Positions 35,318-46,092 of a DNA stretch of 64,000 nt are shown in pieces. Below the pieces are notes generated by a model, which worked only from the letters and a program-made list of their open reading frames with translations, was not told the DNA's origin and ran no database searches. Position 1 is the stretch's first letter. Each line of letters opens with the position of its first letter. The stretch covers positions 2,232,496-2,296,495 of the forward strand of contig OZ025265.1 of NCBI GenBank assembly GCA_964019135.1, given 5' to 3'. The translations under genes were made by a program, and so were the position numbers. The DNA comes from Arenicola marina (lineage: Eukaryota; Annelida; Polychaeta; Arenicolidae).

Positions 35318-38300
35318 TAGGGATTCGAACCCCGCATCAGCCGCTGGGGCTGGCCTAGCACAGCACACTGAACCCCGCACCAGCCGCTGGGGCTGGCCTA
35401 ACACAGCACACTGAACCCCGCACCAGCCGCTGGGGCTGGCCTAGCAGAGCACACTGAACCCCGCACCAGCCGCTGGGGCTGGCCTAGCAGAGCACACTGA
35501 ACCCCGCACCAGCCGCTGGGGCTGGCCTAACACAGCACACTGAACCCCGCACCAGCCGCTGGGGCTGGCCTAGCACAGCACACTGAACCCCGCACCAGCC
35601 GCTGGGGCTGGCCTAGCACAGCACACTGAACCCCGCACCAGCCGCTGGGGCTGGCCTAGCAGAGCACACTGAAACCCGCACCAGCCGCTGCGGCTAGCCT
35701 AGCAGAGCACACTGAACCCCGCACCAGCCGCTGGGGCTGGCCTAGCACAGCACACTGAACCCCGCACCAGCCGCAGGGGCTGGCCTAGCACAGCACACTG
35801 AACCCCGCACCAGCCGCTGGGGCTGGCCTAACACAGCACACTGAACCCCGCACCAGCCGCTGGGGCTGGCCTAGCACAGCACACTGAACATCGCACCAGC
35901 CGCTGGGGCTGGCCTAGCACAGCACACTGAACCCCGCACCAGCCGCTGGGGCTGGCCTAACACAGCACACTGAACCCCGCACCAGCCGCTGGGGCTGGCC
36001 TAGCAGAGCACACTGAACCCCGCACCAGCCGCTGGGGTTGGCCTAACACAGCACACTGAACCCCGCACCAGCCGCTGGGGCTGGCCTAGCACAGCACACT
36101 GAACCCCGCACCAGCCGCTGGGGCTGGCCTAACACAGCACACTGAACCCCGCACCAGCCGCTGGGGCTGGCCTAGCACAGCACACTGAACCCCGCACCAG
36201 CCGCTGGGGCTGGCCTAGCACAGCACACTGAACCCCGCACCAGCCGCTGGGGCTGGCCTAACAGAGCACACTGAACCACGCACCAGCCGCTGGGGCTGGC
36301 CTAACAGAGCACACTGAACCCCGCACCAGCCGCTGGGGCTGGCCTAACACAGCACACTGAACCCCGCACCAGCCGCTGGGGTTGGCTTAGCACAGCACAC
36401 TGAACCCCGCACCAGCCGCTAGGGCTGGCCTAACACAGCACACTGAACCCCGCACCAGCCGCTGGGGCTGGCCTAACACAGCACACTGAACCCCGCACCA
36501 GCCGCTGGGGCTGGCCTAGCACAGCACACTGAAACCCGCACCAGCCGCTGCGGCTGGCCTAGCAGAGCACACTGTACCCCGCACCAGCCGCTGGGGCTGG
36601 CCTAGCACAGCACACTGAACCCCGCACCAGCCGCTGGGGCTGGCCTAGCAGAGCACACTGTACCCCGCACCAGCCAATGGGGTTGGCCTAACACAGCACA
36701 CTGAACCCCGCACCAGCCGCCGGGGCTGGCCTAGCACAGCACACTGAACCCCGCACCAGCCGCTGGGGCTGGCCTAGCACAGCACACTGAACCCCGCACC
36801 AGCCGCTGGGGCTGGCCTAGCACAGCACACTGAAACCCGCACCAGCCGCTGCGGCTAGCCTAGCACAGCACACTGAACCCCGCACCAGCCGCTGGGGCTG
36901 GCCTAGCACAGCACACTGAACCCCGCACCAGCCGCTGGAGCTGGCCTAACACAGCACACTGAACCCCGCACCAGCCGCTGGGGCTGGCCTAACACAGCAC
37001 ACTGAACCCCGCACCAGCCGCTGGGGCTGGCCTAGCACAGCACACTGAACCCCGCACCAGCCGCTGGGGTTGGCCTAACACAGCACACTGAACCCCGCAC
37101 CAGCCGCTGGGGCTGGCCTAGCACAGCACACTGAACCCCGCACCAGCCGCTGGGGCTGGCCTAGCACAGCACACTGAACCCCGCACCAGCCGCTGGGGCT
37201 GGCCTAGCAGAGCACACTGAAACCCGCACCAGCCGCTGCGGCTAGCCTAGCAGAGCACACTGAACACCGCACCAGCCGCTGGGGCTGGCCTAGCACAGCA
37301 CACTGAACCCCGCACCAGCCGCAGGGGCTGGCCTAGCACAGCACACTGAACCCCGCACCAGCCGCTGGGGCTGGCCTAACACAGCACACTGAACCCCGCA
37401 CCAGCCGCTGGGGCTGGCCTAGCACAGCACACTGAACATCGCACCAGCCGCTGGGGCTGGCCTAGCACAGCACACTGAACCCCGCACCAGCCGCTGGGGC
37501 TGGCCTAACACAGCACACTGAACCCCGCACCAGCCGCTGGGGCTGGCCTAGCAGAGCACACTGAACCCCGCACCAGCCGCTGGGGTTGGCCTAACACAGC
37601 ACACTGAACCCCGCACCAGTCGCTAGGGCTGGCCTAGCACAGCACACTGAACCCCGCACCAGCCGCTGGGGCTGGCCTAACGCAGCACACTGAGCCCCGC
37701 ACCAGCCGCTGGGGCTGACCTAACACAGCACACTGAACCCCGCACCAGCCGCTGGGGTTGGCCTAACACAGCACACTGAACCCCGCACCAGCCACTGGGG
37801 CTGGCCTAGCAGAGCACACTGAAACCCGCACCAGCCGCTGCGGCTAGCCTAGCACAGCACACTGAACCCCGCACCAGCCGCTTGGGCTGGCCTAGCACAG
37901 CACACTGAACCCCGCACCAGCCGCTGGGGCTGGCCTAGCAGAGCATACTGAAACCCGCACCAGCCGCTGCGGCTGGCCTAGCAGAGCACACTGAACCCCG
38001 CACCAGCCGCTGGGGCTGGCCTAACACAGCACACTGAACCCCGCACCAGCCGCTGGGGCTGGCCTAGCACAGCACACTGAACCCCGCACCAGCCGCTGGG
38101 GCTGGCCTAGCAGAGCACACTGAACCCCGCACCAGCCGCTGGGGCTGGCCTAGCAGAGCACACTGAACCCCGCACCAGCCGCTGGGGCTGGCCTAACACA
38201 GCACACTGAACCCCGCACCAGCCGCTGGGGCTGGCCTAACACAGCACACTGAACCCCGCACCAGCCGCTGGGGCTGGCCTAGCAGAGCACACTGAAACCC

Positions 38301-40572
38301 GCACCAGCCGCTGCGGCTAGCCTAGCAGAGCACACTGAACCCCGCACCAGCCGCTGGGGCTGGCCTAACACAGCACACTGAACCCCGCACCAGCCGCCGG
38401 GGCTGGCCTAGCACAGCACACTGAACCCCGCACCAGCCGCTGGGGCTGGCCTAACACAGCACACTGAACCCCGCACCAGCCGCTGGGGCTGGCCTAGCAC
38501 AGCACACGGAACTTCGCACCAGCCGCTGGGGCTGGCCTAGCACAGCACACTGAACCCCGCACCAGCCGCTGGGGCTGGCCTAACACAGCACACTGAACCC
38601 CGCACCAGCCGCTGGGGTTGGCCTAGCAGAGCACACTGAACCCCGCACCAGCCGCTGGGGCTGGCCTAACACAGCACACTGAACCCCGCACCAGCCGCTG
38701 GGGTTGGCCTAACACAGCACACTGAACCCCGCACCAGCCGCTGGGGCTGGCCTAGCACAGCACACTGAACATCGCACCAGCCGCTGGGGCTGGCCTAGCA
38801 CAGCACACTGAACCCCGCACCAGCCGCTGGGGCTGGCCTAGCACAGCACACTGAACCCCGCACCAGCCGCTGGGGCTGGCCTAGCAGAGCACACTGAACC
38901 CCGCACCAGCCGCTGCGGCTGGCCTAGCACAGCACACTGAACCCCGCACCAGCCGCTGGGGCTGGCCTAGCACAGCACACTGAACCCCGCACCAGCCGCT
39001 AGGGCTGGCCTAACACAGCACACTGAACCCCGCACCAGCCGCTGGGGTTGGCCTAACACAGCACACTGAACCCCGCACCAGCCGCTGGGGCTGGCCTAGC
39101 ACAGCACACTGAACCCCGCACCAGCCGCTGGGGCTGGCCTAGCACAGCACACTGAACCCCGCACCAGCCGCTGGGGCTGGCCTAACACAGCACACTGAAC
39201 CCCGCACCAGTCGCTAGGGCTGGCCTAGCACAGCACACTGAACCCCGCACCAGCCGCTGGGGCTGGCCTAACACAGCACACTGAGCCCCGCACCAGCCGC
39301 TGGGGCTGACCTAACACAGCACACTGAACCCCGCACCAGCCGCTGGGGCTGGCCTAGCACAGCACACTGGACCACGCACCAGCCGCTAGGGCTGGCCTAG
39401 CAGAGCACACTGAACCCCGCACCAGCCGCTGGGGCTGGCCTAACACAGCACACTGAACCCCGCACCAGCCGCTGGGGCTGGCCTAGCACAGCACACTGAA
39501 CCCCGCCCCAGCCGCTGGGGCTGGCCTAGCACAGCACACTGAACCCCGCACCAGCCGCTGGGGTTGGCCTAACACAGCACACTGAACCCCGCACCAGCCG
39601 CTGGGGCTGGCCTAACACAGCACACTGAACCCCGCACCAGCCGCTGGGGCTGGTCTAACACAGCACACTGAACCCCGCACCAGCCGCTGGGGCTGGCCTA
39701 GCACAGCACACTGAACCCCGCACCAGCCGCTGGGGCTGGCCTAACACAGCACACTGAACCCCGCACCAGCCGCTGGGGCTGGCCTAACACAGCACACTGA
39801 ACCCCGCACCAGCCGCCGCTGGGGCTGGCCTAGCACAGCACACTGAACCCCGCACCAGCCGCTGGGGCTGGCCTAACGCAGCACACTGAACCCCGCACCA
39901 GCCGCTGGGGCTGGCCTAGCACAGCACATTGAACCCCGCACCAGCCGCTGGGGCTGGCCTAGCACAGCACACTGAACCCCGCACCAGCCGCTGGGGCTGG
40001 CCTAACACAGCACACTGAACCCCGCACCAGCCGCTGGGGCTGGCCTAGCACAGCACACTGAATCCCGCACCAGCCGCTGGGGCTGGCCTAGCAGAGCACA
40101 CTGAACCCCGCACCAGCCGCTGGGGCTGGCCTAACACAGCACACTGAACCCCGCACCAGCCGCTGGGGCTGGCCTAGCACAGCACACTGAATCCCGCACC
40201 AGCCGCTGGGGCTGGCCTAGCACAGCACACTGAACCCCGCACCAGCCGCTGGGGCTGGCCTAACACAGCACACTGAACCCCGCACCAGCCGCTGGGGCTG
40301 GCCTAGCACAGCACACTGAATCCCGCACCAGCCGCTGGGGCTGGCCTAGCACAGCACACTGAACCCCGCACCAGCCGCTGGGGCTGGCCTAACACAGCAC
40401 ACTGAACCCCGCACCAGCCGCTGGGGCTGGCCTAGCACAGCACACTGAACCCCGCACCAGCCGCTGGGGCTGGCCTAACACAGCACACTGAATCCCGCAC
40501 CAGCCGCTGGGGCTGGCCTAGCACAGCACACTGAATCCCGCACCAGCCGCTGGGGCTGGCCTAGCAGAGCAC
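35318..40572 (-). repeat. Minisatellite array, 43-bp unit, about 122 copies, apparently SINE-derived
   Basis: The period is 43 bp, measured between successive CCGCTGG motifs. On the plus strand units contain GAACCCCGCACCAGCCGC, then TGGGGCTGGCCTAGC and ACAGCACACT. On the minus strand the first copy (35321-35331) reads GGTTCGAATCC, a perfect polymerase III B box. Each unit there contains CCAGC-CCCAGCG-GCTGG, a 5-bp stem with a 7-base loop like a tRNA anticodon arm, and GGTTCAGTGTGCT, which resembles a D-arm/A-box segment. The unit therefore corresponds to the A-box to B-box interval of a tRNA-like sequence. Variants such as CTGCGGCTAGCC and CCGCAGGGGC recur at a 1548-bp offset (36 units), showing block duplication. 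Confidence 0.93.
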
Positions 40573-40574
40573 TC

Positions 40575-41230
40575 TTGGCAGCAGCCCAAGTCGCTACATG
40601 GGCCCTGGTAGTCATGCTAGAAGAGTTGTGAAATTATGTAAAGACTCGTGTGAATGCTACCGTGGCCAATCTCGGATTCTGTAACTTACAGACAAAGTGG
40701 CAGCAGTTTTCAGCATTTTGTAATTCTTTTTATGATGCTTGCTTATGGGACTTTCACCACCTTTCTGCACAGAAGGTTTATACCGCCTGGCGTAAAGCGG
40801 TCAGAAAGATGTTTAATTTGCCCCCACTTACCGATGGCCAAATGTTACCTCTAATGGCGGATTGTCTCCCAGTGCAGTTAGAATTATCTTGTCGATTGTC
40901 TTATTTTAGTTCTGGCTGCCTTGGGGCCTTTGATGAAGTGGTGAGACTTTCATTGCATTTAGCCCTCCAAGGAAGTGATTCTAATTTGTCCAAATCTCCA
41001 AATCTCACAATAGCAAACCAAAGGGTTGATTCATCATGTGTTCTTTAAATGTTAATTTTAAACCATGTTTACACCGTGTTTATGTTTCTAGTATGGATGA
41101 AAATTTTGTACGTGAAACTTCGTTCATCAAAGAAGTTTTAAATGATTTATATAACCCCGCCTTGTTAAACAAGCGAGAACTAGGCGATATCCTTAGCCAC
41201 CTTTGTACAGGTGCTCATTGTATCCTTTAG
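40575..41230 (+). mobile_element. LINE fragment, reverse transcriptase C-terminal tail
   Basis: A frame from about 40650 to 41048 encodes WQQFSAFCNSFYDACLWDF, then AWRKAVRKMFNLPPLTDGQM and LPLMADCLPVQLEL. This is the segment that follows the reverse transcriptase domain in CR1/L2/Jockey-like LINEs (pattern LF..YC.S.YG..LWD, then WRKA.R....LP..T...LL...D..P). From about 41036 the tail continues in another frame with FVRETSFIKEVLNDL and ending ILSHLCTGAH, typical of the extreme C-terminus near an LCT motif. So there is at least one frameshift near 41036, and a stop just upstream at 40629. The copy is strongly 5'-truncated, starting where the 43-bp array stops. It has no endonuclease or catalytic domain and is dead. 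Confidence 0.75.
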
Positions 41231-42004
41231 TTCGACATAAACAATAGTAATAGGCCTACTATAGTAGGCCACGGGGTGTCCTCTCACGATATATACTAAA
41301 GGATTCTTCCTCATGTTGTGTTGTTTTCTCCGAGCTGGCCTGATACACCACGATGCACACTGGACGCCCTATGCATCGTCAGACATGATGGAGACGGTCC
41401 CATGATACCCAGACGACACGGCACCCTCCATCAATGTCATATCGGCTTGTTCAACCACAATAATGAGGCAGAATCCATAAGAGATTGCCTAAATTGCAAC
41501 AAACTAAGCTGTTCACGTATCAAACCGTTATATTACGTAAATATCAACCTCTCTGTTGCAAACTTTTGACTTGTTTTTTTTTCACTCTCTCTCGAATCCT
41601 ATATTTTGATTTGGTTTATGCATGCAACTTCAGCTCCCTCACCCTCTGACTCTTCTTTTCTTTTCTCTTCAATCCTTCCATATGTATTGATATACGTTTT
41701 CCCCTTTCTCTTTGTCCCTTGTAAGTGCCCCTCGCCCCTCTCTCTGATCTATCCCTCTATCCCTTTTTCCTTGCATCCCCCTCTATCTTTCCTCTGTCCT
41801 TCGGTCCCTCCGTCCATCTATCCCTCTATGTTTCCTCTTCCCCCCTCTGCCCCTCCCCCCGCCCCATCACCTCAGCACTGACCACCATCACACTATGTGA
41901 GTGTCGGTCGAAAATAGGTGGTCCTACTTTACCAGTTAAGTGTTTGGGGCCGACGGACCAAAATAACACCGCCCCTCCCCCTCCTTCCCCATCCCCCTGC
42001 CCGC
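41231..42004. other. Intergenic sequence, partly pyrimidine-rich
   Basis: The first 60 bases may be the 3' untranslated end of the LINE fragment; a short palindrome AGGCCTACTATAGTAGGCC lies at about 41252-41270. From about 41570 to 41880 the plus strand is strongly C/T-rich. No gene is supported. Confidence 0.4.
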
Positions 42005-42368
42005 CAAAATCAAAATCTATTTCAACAAAAACAAAACTCTCGGCTTAAGCCGAAAAACACCGCCCCCCCCCCCCACCCCGCCCTCCCCGTGCCTGGTCCT
42101 CGCACGTCCACGTCCCCTAGGACTTAACCTCACCAACGCTGCCTCTCGCCGCGGCCCCGGTGTCCTGCCGACCATGTGTTGAGGGGACTCAATCCTGGGG
42201 AATTAGTCCAACGGAACCGTAATGTCCCAGAGCGCCACCCTCCAAAGGACATTTGCGTGTCCATACCCCAGGCGCCCTAGGGGTGGACCATTTGATAACC
42301 AGGATGGGAGATTATTTTTTTCGGCTTCAGCCGACATTTTTGTTTTCGTTGAAATATATTTGGTATTT
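42005..42368. repeat. Inverted repeat pair flanking about 250 bp
   Basis: The left arm (about 42005-42056) contains TATTTCAACAAAAACAAAA and CGGCTTAAGCCGAAAAA. The right arm (about 42312-42365), reverse-complemented, reads TATTTCAACGAAAACAAAAA and CGGCTGAAGCCGAAAAA. The arms are about 85-90 percent identical over roughly 45 bp. Each arm also contains its own small palindrome (CGGCTTAAGCCG; in the right arm imperfect). This may be a small inverted-repeat element or two opposed copies of a dispersed repeat. Confidence 0.6.
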
Positions 42369-43649
42369 CGCTGATAGGAGAGTCCATTTTTGGGTTTTGC
42401 ACTGCCAGGGATTTTTTTTGGTTATTAAAACTGCGCAGGATATATATTCTCTGTTCTATTTTACAGATTTGTTTCTTCAAAAACCGGCCTTCGCCCCCCC
42501 CCCCTGGATATCAATTGGGCCGTCCTTTGGTGCTCCGGCAACGCCATCTGCGCCAACGCTGGTCACAGCCGCGGCACACATAACGCTATTCCGGGCAATG
42601 CTCCCCTCTAAATTAACATTGGTGAATCGACATTTCAAGGTACATATTTTGTAAAGCCCTTGATATCTAGCCGTGTGCCAACCGACCAAATACAAGGACG
42701 ATCCCAGAGAGAATATAAAAAGAACCATATCAAATCTATCAGGCAATATCTGTGCTCGATTTGATTAAGATCAGATATAGTGTTGTCGTGACGTCACTGG
42801 CAGTGACTGGAGGTGCCGCTGGGGGTCGCCACATGGCGGTCATAACGCGCTGTGATTGGTCAGATGGAGCGGGGCGACGGGAACATATCCTGACCAGACA
42901 ACGATGCTCCGCCATGCTTTGCACTTTTTTTAAAGATGCTACACAGTGAAGGTTAATCAATACAAAGTGTCCACTAAATTATATCCGTGTGGGATAAAAT
43001 GGCAAAACCAATGCGTAGATATAAATAAGGACAAAGGAACATTGCAAAATGTCTCACTGGTAATTACTACGGTTCAGTTGCGCCAAGAGCAATGAGGGGA
43101 AAAATCCGAGACGCACAAATAATTTGTCTTTTCCATGAAGGCAAAACGGGTAAAGACTAACATTTTGCCGGGATGCTGGATGGTTCTCCCTTCAGAAGCT
43201 GCTTCTCGCAGGCACTAGATGGTCAATCATAGATTCCTTGGTTTTACACACCTCCATTATCCGTGGAAAACTATCGTATCAGGATAACATGTTCTCCGCA
43301 CGAAATGGATTAGTCTTTTCCGGAGATTAAAACAATGCCCACCCCGTGCCGAGGGAATGTAGGACAAAATACGAGCCAACGGAAAACACCGTCCCATAAT
43401 TGCATGGTTGGCAGAAGCTTATAGCAGGCTTGATGGAGAAACAGGGTGCTGCATAGAGAGATACAGTGACTGGGTTCAGCGTGGGGCGGGTCATACCAGA
43501 TTGTAACTGATCGCAACGGGTCCAGTGAACCAATCCATCACAGAGTTGGATACTCAGCCAACCAACTGACTGGTGCCTGGCTTATTGATTGGTCCCCCTG
43601 TTAATGATATTTTTAAGCTGGTTCCCATATCGTTCATTGCAACGCCTTG
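42369..43649. other. Intergenic sequence with a small cluster of promoter-type motifs
   Basis: At 42789-42796 there is one full CRE, TGACGTCA. Within the next 75 bp follow ACATGGCGG (YY1-like, about 42831) and GTGATTGGTCA with an inverted CCAAT box at about 42853. This resembles an animal promoter, but no exon is recognised on either side. The open frames near 43310-43533 are unsupported. Confidence 0.35.
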
Positions 43650-44516
43650 TATTGACTGGTTCCCATACCATTGACTGGTTCCCAGATTACTGACTGATTC
43701 CCATCCTATTGACTGATCTCCGTATTACTGATTGGTTCCCATATTACTGACTGGTTCCCATATTACAGACTGGTTCCCATATTGCTGACTGGTTTCCATA
43801 TTACCGAATGGTTTCCATCCTAATGAGTGATTTCCGTATTACTGACTGGTGCCCATATTACTGACTGGTTCCCATGCTACAAACTGGTTCCCATATTACT
43901 TACTGGTTCCCATTTTGCTGACTGAATCCCATATTACTGACTGGTTTCCATATTACAGACTGGTTTCCATAATCCTGACTGGTTCCCATATTACTGATTG
44001 TTCTCATGCCACAAACTGGTTTCCATATTACTTACTGGTTCCCATATTGCTGACTGGTTTCCATATTACTGACTGGTTTCCATATTACTGACTGGTTTCC
44101 ATATTACTGACTGGTTTCCATATTACTGACTGGTTCCTATATTGCTGTCTGGTTCCCATATTACTGACTGGTTCCCACATTACTGACTGGTTCCCATATT
44201 ACTGACTGGTTCCCATATTACTTACTGGTTCACATATTACTGACTGGTTTCCGTATTACTGACTGGTTCCCATATTACTGACTGGTGCCCATATTACTGA
44301 CTGGTTCCCATATTACTGACTGGTTCCTATATTACTGACTGGTTTCCATGTTACTGACTGGTTCCTATATTGCTGACTGGTTCCCATATTACTGACTGGT
44401 TCCCATATTACTGACTGGTTCCCATATTACTGACTGGTTCCCATATTACTGACTGGTTCCCATATTACTGACTGGTTCCCATATTACTGACTGGTTCCTA
44501 TATTAGGGACTGGTAC
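43650..44516. repeat. Minisatellite array, 19-bp unit, about 46 copies
   Basis: The unit is CTGACTGGTTCCCATATTA, 19 bp, measured between successive CCCATATTA motifs. Variation is mainly CCCATATTA/TCCATATTA/CCTATATTG/CCCATATTG and TTACTGAC/TTACTTAC. Copies are most diverged at the left end (43650-44000) and almost identical at 44380-44500. Since 19 is not a multiple of 3 the open frames that run through it are by-products. Confidence 0.95.
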
Positions 44517-45779
44517 CCTTTCCATATGTGTATCCCATAATAATGCCGGCCTAATGACGGCCTAATGACGGGTCATTTCCACAACAGCAAGCCATGAAGC
44601 CTATAGCAGCCAGCGACACTCGACCCGACCACGGGCCTTGGAACACAGCGCAGTCATAACGCATTCATAATTCATCGTCATCATGCAGCCCTATCCGCGA
44701 GGCTGGTCGCGCCGCCTGGCGAATAGGGCGATAGTACGTGAGGGTTTCTGGGAAGGGGTCAAGTGGTGAGTGTGAAGGGGGCTCGTTCCGATCCCATTAC
44801 AAGCACATAGATATGTTTCTAATTGACTGCCTGGCTCCTAGCGAATGCTTCCTGTCAGTTTTTATCCTAGCTGGGAACCAGCCGGTCAAGCAAGTTGAAT
44901 GTATGCTGTGAGGAACCGTAGGCCGGTTCCCAGCCAAGTTCGTATCATGCCCATTCTCCCGGTAGAGGCCGCTCGCTCCTCACCTTGTCGCCCCAGTGCT
45001 ATCAGTCGCCAGCAGTTCACATCCCCGTTCTCAAGTATACGTATATTTATAAACACATTTACGTGTTTTAAAAATGGATGTTAAGTCAAAATAATGATCC
45101 GGCTAAACCACGGGTGTGCATCCCATGTGCAGATTACATTCACATAAGTATAAATTTTATATCTGTATAAAACAAAATAAACTTTATATGAGCTGAGTGA
45201 ATGTTGTGGCAGCGTTGCGAATTGGAAGTGTGGCGGCTGTGTCGGGTGTTGTCACCAGCGATCACCAACTACTGAAATGTTGTTGATGAAGAATTTCAGG
45301 AAAAAAACCTTCCCATGTTCGTACAGCATGAGCGAAAAACAACTAAGCTATATCAAAATACGACACGGTTAGAGGTACTCATGCAGCAGTTCACCACCAA
45401 CACTGTGATTTTTTCAAATTTATTGGAGAAATCTCGCGAGATTTGGCTTTAGGAACCGCTGATTAAGCGGCATCCTATCTGTACCCTTCCCCTTTACCAC
45501 CCTACCCCCCCCCCCCCCCCCCCCGAAGTGTCTCCTTTCATGTCGCCAGGAGGAAAGGTCACGTGCGTACGGCCCCCTTGATCCTCTCGGTGGCGCCTTC
45601 CCCGCGCCGCGTCAAAGGCAAGCGACATACTAATTACCGAAGTAAGAATGGAGGGGATGACTCGGCGCGACCCTGGCCTCCCGCCCCGCTCACGGTCACC
45701 GGCACAGGGGTATGTGGGGGCCGGGCGTGGAGGGGTGGGGGGGGGGGGGCGCTGAGGCTGAGGGTTGCGGTTGGGGCTG
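44517..45779. other. Intergenic sequence with a 20-base C run
   Basis: A 20-base C homopolymer lies at 45505-45524. A short direct duplication, GGCCTAATGAC, sits at about 44548-44570. The part from 45560 to 45720 is CpG-rich, but no gene start is supported. Confidence 0.4.
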
Positions 45780-46092
45780 CGGGTGTGAGAGGTTGGTAGT
45801 GGTGGTGGTGGTGGGGGGGGATGGTGGCGGGGCTGCGGGTGAGAGTGGGGATGGTGGTGATGGTGGTGGTGGTGGTGGGGGGGATGGTGGTGGGGCTGGG
45901 GGTGAGAGTGGGGATGGTGGTGATGGTGGTGGTGGTGGTGGGGGGGGGGGGTGGTGGCGGGGCTGCGGGTGAGAGTGGGGATGGTGGTGATGGTGGAGGT
46001 GGTGGTGGGGGGGATGGTGGTGGGGCTGGGGGTGAGAGTGGGGATGGTGGTGATGGTGGGGATGGTGGTGGCGGTGGTGGTGGTGGTGGTGG
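45780..46092 (+). repeat. GGT/GGG-rich array, A-type, left block
   Basis: The block is built from GGTGGTGATGGTGG stretches and GGGGCTGGGGGTGAGAGTGGG cores, as in the large 45-bp array at 53.85-57.36 kb, but with longer and less regular spacing. The plus strand has almost no C. It ends at 46091-46100 with GGTGGGGCTG, which leads directly into the junction with the 59-bp array. Confidence 0.85.
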
